Shown here in pieces: positions 8,383 to 17,336 of a stretch of 64,000 nucleotides of DNA. The DNA lies in contig OY781463.1 in assembly GCA_963676725.1 (NCBI GenBank), forward strand, positions 620,001-684,000, in the 5' to 3' direction. A program made the translations under genes and the position numbers. This DNA is from G963662905 sp963676725. GTDB taxonomy: Bacteria > Bacteroidota > Bacteroidia > Bacteroidales > WRLA01. Within the stretch, counting starts at the first letter, position 1, and each line of letters starts with the position of its first letter. The notes below the pieces were generated by a model, which saw only the letters and a list, made by a program, of their open reading frames with translations, was not told the DNA's origin and did not search any database.

Positions 8383-9371
8383 CAGTTCTTATCGTTTTGG
8401 TGAAATAGGCCTTGATCCGGCTTCCCTTGTGGTTGTGATATTTTGCTTTCGGGGTTTCGGGCATCAATATCTTTATATAGAACCCATTGGTTCTTCTCGA
8501 AAATATAAGCATCGGCAACATTTGCCGAAGGATAATAATATTCAAATTGCCCCTCAAGTTGCTCATTCATTGGGAATAATCGGTTATAAACAATCATTTT
8601 ATCCCTACTTAATTTGCCTTTTTCTTTGTCTTTATTGTTTTTATAATAGGCTTGTTCCTCATATTTTAATGACATGGAAGTTTGTTTATGGTACTCAAAA
8701 ATAATTCGAGTTTGCAGAGGGGAATTTGAAAAGTACTGTTTACCAAAAATAGGTTCCATTTTGTTATTAAAAGTGAGTACATCAATAATTTTTTGATTGG
8801 AAATGTTTGTATGACCGTTCCAGCCAAGCAATGTATAGCTTGCGCCTTCCTTATCTTTATTGCTTATCATTTTATAATACAATGCCCCATACCATTGCTT
8901 GGTACCGCATAGGGCAAATTGTGGATTTTGAATTTCGGCTGATGCATCTTTTAAGGGAAAAAGAATGCATTCTTCTGAGTTTTGCGGATTCATTTGGATT
9001 ATGGCAAAAAATTCCATTTCCCCATGCGATTTTGGGAGCATCCAGTTTAAAAGCCTGAAACTGCTATCCGGAGGGCTTAAAATGGCAATATTTTCCACAG
9101 AATCAAATGGATAGGAAAACGATGGCGCTTGTTCTAAGAGATCCGTGAGCAATTGTGTAAATTCTTTATTGGCTTCTTCACGCTCTACTATATCGCTTGA
9201 TTGCAATATTTCCCGACCCAGTTTTTTTAAAAGGATTTCTTGGTCGGGGAGGGCGCTTGCCTTCTGCTGGGCACTGCTGTTTAAGCTCATTACAAGAATT
9301 AGTATTGCCCAGAGCATTGGCTTTATTTTGTATGATTGATGCGTGTTTTTTATAGAGTGCGTTCGTTGCAT
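8382..9371 (-). CDS. Exported protein of unknown function, coupled to mqnA
   Basis: 329 residues. An N-terminal signal segment (about 18-35, ending SLNSSAQQ) predicts export to the periplasm; there is no lipobox and no T9SS sorting tail. The body is mixed polar sequence without recognisable catalytic motifs. A tract with KQWYGALYYK and LLGWNGHT, followed by a region rich in Lys/Glu/Tyr, resembles Bacteroidota proteins of unknown function that I cannot place further. Its stop overlaps the start of mqnA, so the two are co-translated, but nothing shows a functional link to menaquinone. It is divergent from the acyl-CoA reductase gene. Confidence 0.8.
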   Translation of the reverse strand: MQRTHSIKNTHQSYKIKPMLWAILILVMSLNSSAQQKASALPDQEILLKKLGREILQSSDIVEREEANKEFTQLLTDLLEQAPSFSYPFDSVENIAILSPPDSSFRLLNWMLPKSHGEMEFFAIIQMNPQNSEECILFPLKDASAEIQNPQFALCGTKQWYGALYYKMISNKDKEGASYTLLGWNGHTNISNQKIIDVLTFNNKMEPIFGKQYFSNSPLQTRIIFEYHKQTSMSLKYEEQAYYKNNKDKEKGKLSRDKMIVYNRLFPMNEQLEGQFEYYYPSANVADAYIFEKNQWVLYKDIDARNPESKISQPQGKPDQGLFHQNDKN

Positions 9372-9479
9372 ATATTATTTTGTGTTTTGAGCATCCTTAT
9401 AAACGCTGTATTTTAGCCGGATATTTTGGAATGACACAGATAGATTCGAAATCGGGTCTAAAATTAAAAAAAGCTGGTG

Positions 9480-10544
9480 ATGAAAATAGCTATTAAAGAA
9501 AGAATAAATGCTTTTGTGCAAATGGGGCATTTGCTTGAACTGATACTCAATGGAGCCACAGATCAAATTTCTGCTTCTTACCGTTTACCTTGTGCGAATA
9601 TCGAAAAATGTATTGAAACCTATAGTAGTGCAAACCCCTGGTTTACGAAATACTCTGTGCGAAAGGCACTTGAGGGAATTGTATTCATGCTTCGGGATGA
9701 GGCTGTTTTAACAGATTGGCGTATGCGCTATCCTCTTCATCCGAAAAAATATAAAACAATTGGCTTGATAATGGCCGGAAATATCCCTGCAGTCGGTTTT
9801 CACGATTTTTTATGTGTGCTGCTGAGTGGGCATCAAATGCTTGCAAAGCTTTCTTCTGATGATGCGCTTTTATTGCCTGCCATCGCCGAACTCCTTATTG
9901 CGATCGAACCCGAATTAAAAGATGAAATCGTATTTACTCAGGGAACAATAAAAGAAGCCGATGCCTTTATCGCAACCGGAAGCAATAATACCTCACGCTA
10001 TTTTGATTATTATTTTGGGAAATATCCTCATATTATTCGCAAGAACAGAAATGCTGTTGCCGTGCTCAATGGTACAGAAAATGAAGGCCAAATTAAAGCG
10101 CTGGGGCACGATATTTTTGATTTTTATGGACTTGGTTGCAGGAATGTTTCAAAGATTTATGTGCCACATAAAGATGCAGTATTAAAAATATTGCCTCATT
10201 TTGAAGCATTTGCATGTGTAGCTCAGCATTATAAATACATGAATAATTATGATTATCGGAAATCCGTTTTTCTTGTGAATAAAGTAGAGCATCTTGATAC
10301 GGGATTTTTGCTGGTCAAAGTTGATGAAGTAATTTCAAGCCCAATAGCTGTGCTGAACTATGAGATTTATAGCGATATTGATTCCCTGAACAAGCAATTA
10401 TCTTATCGAAAGCAGGAATTACAGTGTGTATTGTCTGAAAATCCCCGAATTCATCATGCTATTCCTCTTGGTGAATCACAAAGACCTGCATTAGATGATT
10501 ATGCGGACGGTGTTGATACACTCGCTTTTTTGATGGGAATTTAG
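9480..10544 (+). CDS. Acyl-CoA reductase (LuxC-like)
   Basis: 354 residues from the ATG at 9480; a GTG one codon earlier is less likely. The LuxC family reduces long-chain acyl-CoA or acyl-enzyme to the aldehyde with NADPH, using an aldehyde-dehydrogenase fold. Visible features are the nucleotide-binding stretch GLIMAGNIPAVGFHD, a second motif ATGSNNTSRYF, and the likely catalytic Cys in GLGCRNVS. No luciferase or luxD/E gene is nearby, so a role in lipid or surface-compound metabolism rather than light is inferred. In related genomes it is a single-copy gene of unclear role. Confidence 0.88.
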   Translation: MKIAIKERINAFVQMGHLLELILNGATDQISASYRLPCANIEKCIETYSSANPWFTKYSVRKALEGIVFMLRDEAVLTDWRMRYPLHPKKYKTIGLIMAGNIPAVGFHDFLCVLLSGHQMLAKLSSDDALLLPAIAELLIAIEPELKDEIVFTQGTIKEADAFIATGSNNTSRYFDYYFGKYPHIIRKNRNAVAVLNGTENEGQIKALGHDIFDFYGLGCRNVSKIYVPHKDAVLKILPHFEAFACVAQHYKYMNNYDYRKSVFLVNKVEHLDTGFLLVKVDEVISSPIAVLNYEIYSDIDSLNKQLSYRKQELQCVLSENPRIHHAIPLGESQRPALDDYADGVDTLAFLMGI

Positions 10545-10613
10545 CAGTATTGTTGGCTTTTTGTCTTTTTTTTAGAGGAGTTTTAATGAATTTTGAAAAA
10601 AAATGCTTGTTGG

Positions 10614-10644
10614 TTTGTTAGTTCTGAGAAAAATACTACTTTTG
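10614..10644 (+). promoter_or_regulatory. Bacteroidota-type promoter of the L31 gene
   Basis: TTTG at 10614-10617 and TACTTTTG at 10637-10644 are separated by exactly 19 bases, an excellent match to the Bacteroidota sigma-A consensus (TTTG, then TAnnTTTG). The gene starts 30 bases further on. Confidence 0.8.
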
Positions 10645-10673
10645 CAGACCTAAAAATTTTAAGAAAAAGTATA

Positions 10674-10937
10674 ATGAAAAAGGACATACATCCCAAAGAG
10701 TACAGAAAGGTTGTTTTCAAAGATATGTCAAACGGTTACACTTTTGTAACGCGTTCAACAGTAAATACAAAAGAAACTATTGAGTGGGAGGATGGAAAAG
10801 AATATCCTTTAGTAAAGCTTGAAATTTCTCATACATCACATCCTTACTATACTGGTAAAGTGAAATTGGTTGACAGCGCAGGCCGTGTTGATAAGTTTAA
10901 GAACCGCTACAAGAAGCATTTCGAGCAAAAGAAATAA
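10674..10937 (+). CDS. rpmE2: Ribosomal protein bL31, type B
   Basis: 87 residues from the ATG at 10674. An upstream in-frame start (10593) lies before the promoter and is rejected. bL31 sits at the intersubunit bridge of the large ribosomal subunit. The type B (zinc-free) form is shown by the start MKKDIHPKEYR, the motif HTSHPYYTGK and the lack of the CxxC pairs of type A. It has its own consensus promoter and its own terminator, so it is a single-gene transcript. Confidence 0.96.
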   Translation: MKKDIHPKEYRKVVFKDMSNGYTFVTRSTVNTKETIEWEDGKEYPLVKLEISHTSHPYYTGKVKLVDSAGRVDKFKNRYKKHFEQKK

Positions 10938-10961
10938 TTCTTATAAAATATTTTTTCTGTT

Positions 10962-10990
10962 AAACTCCTGTTTTCGCAGGGGTTTTTTTT
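10962..10990 (+). terminator. Intrinsic terminator after the L31 gene
   Basis: Nine-base stem AAACTCCTG (10962-10970) with CAGGGGTTT (10977-10985), one G-T pair, loop TTTTCG, then a run of T. It lies 25 bases after the stop. Confidence 0.8.
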
Positions 10991-11202
10991 GTTGTTGCTG
11001 CTTTCGCGATGATTTTACCCCTTTTTTCGACGGGTCATCTGTATTATTGCTGCATCAATAGTGCCTTTAACAAAGTTTTGCTTGTGCATGTGCATAATGT
11101 TCATTAAATTTGAAAAGTTGCTCCATGGTTTTTGTTGACCTTAATTCTAAAAAAACTATTATTGTACTTTAAATTTCTTATGGATCTAAAATATTTGCAC
11201 CT

Positions 11203-12387
11203 ATGAACTACATACTTTTTGACGATTACGCACGAAATAATTTATTGCCTTTAACTTTCCTGCGCCCTGTTGCTGATATAAGGGTTGGTATTCTTACTAT
11301 CCGCGAAAAGTGGGAAAAATATCTTGGTGTTGCTACATCAACACTAACAGAAACTTATTTAAGTGCTAAGTTTCCTATTGTTAAAGGCCAGCATAATATT
11401 TTAATTAATGGTTCTGTCCTTCCTAATGCTAAATTAGTGAAGGAAATAGGAGAACTTACACCAAATCAGGCTTTAGTAAACGAAGATGTGATTATTGCCA
11501 TGTTTGTTGAAGCGGAAGACCTCGATAAAATTGGTGATGGGGATACCGGTGGTATCAGGGAAGTAAAAACACTAACAGAAACACAGCGAATTCAATTTAC
11601 TTGGGATATTGTTTCGGGAAATGCCCAAGCAATTGAAGATGATTTTAAGCTGATCACAAAAGGGAGGAAATCTGAACCAATCCCCGATGGAACAAAAGTT
11701 GCCGGTGATCAGGTTTTTATTGAAAAAGGCGCTGAAATAAGCATGGCTTTCATTAATGCGAAATCAGGACCTGTTTATATTGGGAAAGACGCTGTTGTTA
11801 TGGAAGGTGCAGCACTTCGTGGACCTGTTGCGCTCTGCGAACATTCTGTCGTGAAAATGGCCACAATAATCTATGGAGCAACCACAATCGGTCCATATAG
11901 CAAAGTAGGTGGCGAAATAGAAAATTCTATTTTATTTGGATACTCCAATAAACCTCATGGTGGTTTCCTTGGAAGTTCTGTAATTGCTGAATGGTGCAAC
12001 CTCGCGGCTGGTACAAATACTTCAAACCTTAATAATAACTATAAAAACGTGAAGGCTTGGTGCTATACAAAAGAACGTTTTGTGGATACAGGTTTGCAAT
12101 TCCTCGGCCTGATTATGGGCGATCATAGCAAAAGTGGAATCGACACAATGTTTAATACCGGTACCGTTGTTGGTGTAAGCTCTAATGTTTATGGCGCAGG
12201 ATACCATAGGAATTATGTCTCAAGCTTTATTTGGGGAAGTACTGCCGGCTATGTTGGTTATGACATTAATCGGGCAATTGAAGTTGCCGAATTGGTCTAT
12301 CAAAGACGCGCAAAGGTTTTTGATGACACAGAACAAAGCATTCTTCGGGAAGTATATGAACTAACATATCACAATAGTAGAAAATAA
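11203..12387 (+). CDS. GlmU-like nucleotidyltransferase / hexapeptide acyltransferase
   Basis: 394 residues. The Bacteroidota-specific family begins MNYILFDDY and LLPLTFLRPVADIRVG, a degenerate nucleotidyltransferase start. From about residue 185 a left-handed beta-helix of hexapeptide repeats is followed by NLAAGTNTSNLNNNYKNV, which resembles the acetyltransferase active-site region of GlmU. The family is thought to supply UDP-GlcNAc synthesis (glucosamine-1-phosphate acetyltransferase plus uridylyltransferase) in species lacking a standard GlmU. That assignment is from family knowledge; the substrate is not provable here. The classic GxGTRM nucleotide motif is absent. Confidence 0.8.
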   Translation: MNYILFDDYARNNLLPLTFLRPVADIRVGILTIREKWEKYLGVATSTLTETYLSAKFPIVKGQHNILINGSVLPNAKLVKEIGELTPNQALVNEDVIIAMFVEAEDLDKIGDGDTGGIREVKTLTETQRIQFTWDIVSGNAQAIEDDFKLITKGRKSEPIPDGTKVAGDQVFIEKGAEISMAFINAKSGPVYIGKDAVVMEGAALRGPVALCEHSVVKMATIIYGATTIGPYSKVGGEIENSILFGYSNKPHGGFLGSSVIAEWCNLAAGTNTSNLNNNYKNVKAWCYTKERFVDTGLQFLGLIMGDHSKSGIDTMFNTGTVVGVSSNVYGAGYHRNYVSSFIWGSTAGYVGYDINRAIEVAELVYQRRAKVFDDTEQSILREVYELTYHNSRK

Positions 12388-12443
12388 GAAATTGATAATC
12401 AGGCTGAAAGTCTGAGGAAGCTATGATATGTGAAAATTTAAAG

Positions 12444-12480
12444 ACAGGTCTGCGGTTTTTTGTAGATCTGTTTTGTTTTA
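12444..12480 (+). terminator. Intrinsic terminator after the GlmU-like gene
   Basis: Stem ACAGGTCT (12444-12451) with AGATCTGT (12464-12471), one wobble pair, followed by TTTGTTTTA. It separates this gene from lon. Confidence 0.65.
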
Positions 12481-12657
12481 TATAGACCTTCTTTTGTTCT
12501 TGCCAAATATGCCTTAATTTTATTTTGCATTATTTATGGCATATGTTTTGACTATAATAGTGGCTTTATGATCTTAATTATGCAAATAATTGATTCATAG
12601 GATATTATTATTGGGATGAACTATTATTGTTCCAATTAACAGCTTAAATCTGACATA

Positions 12658-15174
12658 ATGGCTGATTTTTTAAAAAATAAATCACAAAGTATAATCTGGA
12701 AAATGACAAATATAGCAGACGGAGACGCAGAATTTATTCCCTTACTTTCATCGGAAGACGAAAAACACATGAGATCGGAGGACTTACCTGAAGAGTTGCC
12801 TTTATTGCCTTTGCGCAATACGGTGCTTTTTCCGGGGGTCGTATTGCCAATTACGGTTGGTAGGGATAAATCCATTAGGCTGGTGCGCGATTATTATAAT
12901 GGTGATAAGCGTATCGGTGTTGTAACGCAAAAGGACCAGAAGGAAGAGGATCCGGGTATTAAAGATCTTCATCATGTTGGCACAATGGCGCAAATACTGA
13001 AAACCCTGCAAATGCCCGATGGAAATACTACCGTGATCATTCAGGGCAAACGGAGTTTTGAAATTGATGAGTTTACTTCTGAAGAACCTTATTTTATGGG
13101 AAGGGTCTCTCCTTTAGAAACTTCCGAATTACCTGAGGATGACCCCGATTTTTCAGCCCTCATTGCAACACTCAAAGAAACGGCAATTCAAATTGTGAAA
13201 AAGTCGCCGAATATGCCTTCTGAGGCAGAGTTTGCATTGAAAAATATTGATAGCCCTTTCTTTTTGATCAATTTTATCTCGTCAAATCTTAATGTGGGAG
13301 TTGATCAAAAACAAGAGTTGCTTGAAATGACCGATGTGGCCCAGCGGGGGCGTAAAGTGCTCGAAAATCTTGTTCGCGATCTGCAAATGCTTGAACTTCG
13401 AAACCAAATCCAAAATAAGGTGCGGGTTGAAATGGACAAGCAGCAACGCGATTATATGCTGCATCAGCAGATTAAAACAATTCAGGAAGAGCTTGGGGAT
13501 AACCCGCACGAACAGGCCACAAAAGAGCTGAAAGAAAAAGCAGCGAAGAAGAAGTGGGACAAGAATGTGGCAGAAGTATTTGATAAAGAAATGCTTAAGC
13601 TGCAGCGAATGAACCCTGTGGCTGCTGAGTATTCGATTCAAATGAATTATTTGGATACTTTGGTCAGTTTACCCTGGAATACGTTTTCGAAAGATAATTT
13701 AGACCTGAAACATGGGCGCAAAGTACTCGATGAAGACCATTATGGGTTGGAAAAAGTGAAAGAACGCATACTGGAATATCTTGCTGTTCTGAAACTTAAG
13801 GGCGATATGCGTTCCCCAATTTTATGTCTTGTGGGCCCTCCCGGAGTTGGTAAAACATCCCTCGGAAAAAGCCTTGCCCGCTCTATCGGAAGGAAATATG
13901 TGCGTATGTCTTTAGGTGGATTACGCGATGAAGCTGAAATCCGTGGGCATAGGAAAACATATATTGGCGCGATGCCGGGGCGCATTATCCAAAACCTGAA
14001 AAAGGCAAAAACTTCCAATCCTGTATTTGTGCTCGATGAGGTTGATAAAATTATTGGCTCCAATATCAATGGTGACCCTGCTGCTGCATTGCTTGAAGTG
14101 CTTGACCCCGAGCAAAATAACACATTTCATGATAATTTCCTCGAGATTGATTATGATTTATCTCGAATCATGTTTGTGGCCACCGCAAACAATCTGGGGA
14201 CAATTCATCCGGCTTTGCGCGATAGAATGGAAATTATCGATATCAGTGGATATCTAATCGAAGAAAAACTTGAAATAGCAAAGCGCCACCTTTTTCCTCG
14301 CCAACTCGAATATCATGGTTTGAAAAAGGGACAGTTGATTCTTCCACCGGCAACAGTGGGTGCTGTTATTGAACAGTATACACGCGAAAGCGGAGTACGG
14401 TCGCTCGAAAAACAAATTGCGAAGATTATTCGGTTTCATGCACGATATATTGCTGAAAATGAGCCTTATGAGAAAAAAGTTACGGTTGCGGCCCTAAAAA
14501 ATATTCTCGGCGTTCCCCGTTATGTAAGGGATAATAAAGTGGCATATAATCAGCCGGGAGTGGTTACAGGCCTTGCCTGGACGGAAGTTGGTGGTGAAAT
14601 CCTTTACGTGGAAGTTAGCCTGAGCCGTGGTAATGGTCGGTTGAGCCTTACCGGAAATTTGGGTGATGTGATGAAAGAATCTGCCACTTTGGCTTTTGAA
14701 TACCTGAAAAGTAATGCGGAACGTTTAAAAATACATCCTGAAATATTTAACTACTGGAATGTGCATATACATGTTCCTGAGGGTGCTACGCCAAAAGATG
14801 GCCCATCGGCCGGTGTTACGATGTTCTCTGCTTTGGCCTCTATGTTCACCCAAAGAAAAGTATCCTCGAATGTGGCAATGACTGGCGAAATAACATTACG
14901 TGGAAAAGTATTGCCTGTGGGTGGAATTAAAGAGAAAATTTTGGCTGCAAAAAGGGTAAAGGTGAAGAATATTGTCCTTTCAATTGATAATGAGAAGGAT
15001 ATAAAGGATATTCCTGAAAATTATGTAAAGGGGCTTCATTTTGAATATGTTGCGAACATGATGGAGGTGCTTGATATTGCATTGGAAAGCGAAAAAGTGA
15101 CGAATCCACTTGATTTGGAGAAGCCTTTGAGGGAGAAGAAAGAAAATGATGCTAAAAATGAAATAAAGGCATAA
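12658..15174 (+). CDS. lon: ATP-dependent protease Lon
   Basis: 838 residues, usual length. Lon unfolds and degrades misfolded and regulatory proteins in the cytoplasm. Domains: LON substrate-binding N-domain (about 40-250, LPLLPLRNTVLFPGV), helical linker, AAA+ module with Walker A GPPGVGKT (393-400) and Walker B FVLDEVDKI, then the protease domain with the catalytic Ser717 in KDGPSAGVTM and Lys758 in GGIKEK. The C-terminus is Lys/Glu-rich. The gene is isolated, with a 270-base leader that holds the previous terminator. No clear heat-shock operator was seen. Confidence 0.97.
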   Translation: MADFLKNKSQSIIWKMTNIADGDAEFIPLLSSEDEKHMRSEDLPEELPLLPLRNTVLFPGVVLPITVGRDKSIRLVRDYYNGDKRIGVVTQKDQKEEDPGIKDLHHVGTMAQILKTLQMPDGNTTVIIQGKRSFEIDEFTSEEPYFMGRVSPLETSELPEDDPDFSALIATLKETAIQIVKKSPNMPSEAEFALKNIDSPFFLINFISSNLNVGVDQKQELLEMTDVAQRGRKVLENLVRDLQMLELRNQIQNKVRVEMDKQQRDYMLHQQIKTIQEELGDNPHEQATKELKEKAAKKKWDKNVAEVFDKEMLKLQRMNPVAAEYSIQMNYLDTLVSLPWNTFSKDNLDLKHGRKVLDEDHYGLEKVKERILEYLAVLKLKGDMRSPILCLVGPPGVGKTSLGKSLARSIGRKYVRMSLGGLRDEAEIRGHRKTYIGAMPGRIIQNLKKAKTSNPVFVLDEVDKIIGSNINGDPAAALLEVLDPEQNNTFHDNFLEIDYDLSRIMFVATANNLGTIHPALRDRMEIIDISGYLIEEKLEIAKRHLFPRQLEYHGLKKGQLILPPATVGAVIEQYTRESGVRSLEKQIAKIIRFHARYIAENEPYEKKVTVAALKNILGVPRYVRDNKVAYNQPGVVTGLAWTEVGGEILYVEVSLSRGNGRLSLTGNLGDVMKESATLAFEYLKSNAERLKIHPEIFNYWNVHIHVPEGATPKDGPSAGVTMFSALASMFTQRKVSSNVAMTGEITLRGKVLPVGGIKEKILAAKRVKVKNIVLSIDNEKDIKDIPENYVKGLHFEYVANMMEVLDIALESEKVTNPLDLEKPLREKKENDAKNEIKA

Positions 15175-15308
15175 GCAGAAAAATTTATTTGCAATTTTTC
15201 GTTTTGAAAGCAGATATTTTTAGAGAAAAGAAAATCCTTAAAGGGTTTTTGATGAAAATCGGATGAATATTTTGCGAAATTCTCCCAAATTTGGGATTAA
15301 TTGGCTCA

Positions 15309-15343
15309 TTTGTTTGATAAAAGCTTAATTATTTCTATATTTG
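15309..15343 (+). promoter_or_regulatory. Promoter of the rimP-nusA-infB operon
   Basis: TTTG at 15313-15316 (with an overlapping second TTTG at 15309-15312) and TATATTTG at 15336-15343 have a 19-base spacer, a full Bacteroidota consensus. It lies 93 bases before the rimP start, leaving a leader of about 85 bases. Confidence 0.8.
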
Positions 15344-15383
15344 CAGCCTGAAAATCCGGCTGTAACCGGATTTATTTGTATGA

Positions 15384-15420
15384 GAAGATATTGTGTAGGG
15401 GACTGTGTCCCCTTCTTTAT
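15384..15420 (+). promoter_or_regulatory. Hairpin followed by a U-rich tract in the rimP leader
   Basis: GGGGAC (15398-15403) and GTCCCC (15407-15412) form a perfect six-pair stem with loop TGT. Flanking GAAG (15384-15387) and CTTC (15412-15415) could pair further out. A T-rich tract follows directly, before the rimP ATG at 15437. It looks like an attenuator or a protein-binding leader. Autoregulation by an operon product is an inference. Confidence 0.55.
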
Positions 15421-15436
15421 TATATTAATAGATAGA

Positions 15437-15907
15437 ATGATAGATAAGGAATTTATTAGTAATCTGGTTAACAGCGAATTAGAAGGTAGTCCGCATTATA
15501 TGGTGGATGTAAAAGTAAGCAGCACTAACAAAATTTCTGTAATTTTGGATAGTGATGAAGGGCTTACTATTGACCAATGCGTTGTAATTAGTAGACTTGT
15601 TGAATCAAACCTTGATCGTGAAGCAGAGGATTTTGAGCTCAATGTTATGACTTATGGTATTGATCATCCATTACTTACACCGCGTCAATACCGGAAGTAC
15701 ATTGATAAAGGTATAAAGCTTGAGTTGGAAGATGGAAGTAAAAAAAATGGTCTCCTTTTAAAAGTTGATGAAGAAGGGATACTTTTTCAACCGGAATTGC
15801 CAAAATCCAAAACACAGCTGAAAAAGCTAAAGGAGGAAGATAAACTCGAGCGTTTTATTCCGTACAATGAAATTATAAGCGCTAAATGCCTGATCAGTTT
15901 TAAATAG
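15437..15907 (+). CDS. rimP: Ribosome maturation factor RimP
   Basis: 156 residues from the ATG at 15437 (MIDKEF). The longer frame from 15341 would start at the promoter and run through the leader hairpin, so it is rejected. RimP assists assembly of the 30S subunit. The family core is visible: a region about 10-75 with DSDEGLTIDQCVVISRLVE, then the motif PLLTPRQYRKYIDKGIKLEL and a C-terminal SH3-like domain. First gene of the rimP-nusA-infB operon; nusA starts 29 bases later. Confidence 0.93.
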   Translation: MIDKEFISNLVNSELEGSPHYMVDVKVSSTNKISVILDSDEGLTIDQCVVISRLVESNLDREAEDFELNVMTYGIDHPLLTPRQYRKYIDKGIKLELEDGSKKNGLLLKVDEEGILFQPELPKSKTQLKKLKEEDKLERFIPYNEIISAKCLISFK

Positions 15908-15936
15908 ATTTTTCGTTTAATAAATAATATAAGACA

Positions 15937-17172
15937 ATGGATAATAGAGACCTGGCTCCGATTTTTTCAGAATTTAAGGAGTTTAAAAATATCGAGCGTG
16001 AAACAATGATGAAGATACTCGAAGAAGTCTTCCGTCATATGCTTGAAAAGAGGTTTGGAACGGATGAGAATTTTGATGTCATCGTGAATATTGATAAAGG
16101 CGACTTAGAAATTATTCGTTATAGGGAGATTGTCGAAGATGATGAAATAGAAGATGAAAATCTTCAAATTGCATTTTCTGATGCCATCAAAATAGAACCC
16201 GACTTTGAAGTTGGTGAAGAGGTTACAGAGAAATTTGAACTTCATGATTTTGGTCGTCGGGAAATTCTTTCGATAAGCCAGAACCTGAAATCAAAAATCC
16301 TTGAATATGAAAAAAGCAATATCTATAAGAAATATAAAGAACGTATTGGTGAGATTATAACCGGGGAAGTTTATCAGGTTTGGAAACGCGAAATTTTAGT
16401 GCTTGATGATGAGGGAATTGAGTTGACATTGCCCAAATCGGAACAAATACCTTCTGATTATTACCGCAAAGGCGATTCTATCAGAGCTGTTGTTGCTAAA
16501 GTAGATTTGCGCAACCAATCGCCGGTCATTATCTTGTCGCGAACAGCTCCCCTTTTCTTAGAGCGCTTGTTCGAGCAGGAAGTCCCTGAGGTCTTTGATG
16601 GGCTTATTACCATTAAAAAAATTGTCCGTGTTCCTGGCGAACGTGCAAAAATCTCTGTTGAATCATACGATGATCGTATTGATCCTGTTGGTGCCTGCGT
16701 TGGGATGAAAGGTTCCAGAATTCATGGGATTGTGCGTGAGTTGAAAAACGAAAATATTGATGTAATTAATTATACAGCAAATCCAAGCCTGTATATTCAG
16801 CGTGCTTTAAGTCCTGCAAAAATTATTTCAATAACAATTGATGAAGAAGCAAAACGTGCCGATGTTTATATGAAACCCGATCAGGTCTCATTAGCAATTG
16901 GTAAAGGCGGATATAATATCAAACTTGCAGGAAAATTAAGCGGCTATGAAATTGATGTATACCGCGATGCAGATGCAGATAATGAAGATGTTGATATACA
17001 AGAGTTTACTGATGAAATCGATCAGTGGATTATTGAAGAGTTTAAGGCAATTGGCTGCGATACAGCCCGTAGTATCTTGGCAATGTCAGTAAGTGACCTA
17101 GTAAAAAGGACTGACTTGGAAGAGGAAACAGTGCGGGAAGTAGTGCGTATCTTACAGGCCGAGTTCGAATAA
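15937..17172 (+). CDS. nusA: Transcription termination/antitermination factor NusA
   Basis: 411 residues. NusA binds RNA polymerase and nascent RNA and tunes pausing, termination and antitermination. Order: RNA-polymerase-binding N-domain (about 1-125), S1 domain (about 133-200, GEVYQV and ILSRTAP), KH domains (about 225-350) with VGACVGMKGSRI and the second GxxG, AIGKGGYNIKLA. A short C-terminal helix-hairpin-helix (about 365-411) is typical of Bacteroidota and shorter than the two acidic repeats of E. coli. It lies between rimP and infB. Confidence 0.96.
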   Translation: MDNRDLAPIFSEFKEFKNIERETMMKILEEVFRHMLEKRFGTDENFDVIVNIDKGDLEIIRYREIVEDDEIEDENLQIAFSDAIKIEPDFEVGEEVTEKFELHDFGRREILSISQNLKSKILEYEKSNIYKKYKERIGEIITGEVYQVWKREILVLDDEGIELTLPKSEQIPSDYYRKGDSIRAVVAKVDLRNQSPVIILSRTAPLFLERLFEQEVPEVFDGLITIKKIVRVPGERAKISVESYDDRIDPVGACVGMKGSRIHGIVRELKNENIDVINYTANPSLYIQRALSPAKIISITIDEEAKRADVYMKPDQVSLAIGKGGYNIKLAGKLSGYEIDVYRDADADNEDVDIQEFTDEIDQWIIEEFKAIGCDTARSILAMSVSDLVKRTDLEEETVREVVRILQAEFE

Positions 17173-17336
17173 AAGGCAGTTGAATTAGTGGGGGAGGCTT
17201 GTATAGAGTCTTAATAATCCCATCAGAGCATTGAAAGTTTAATAATAGAGATATAATTTATAATTTTGCCTGAAATATTGTTTTGCCGTGCAGATAAGTC
17301 GGCTAACAAATAAAAGCAGATTTTTAAGAATCAAAT

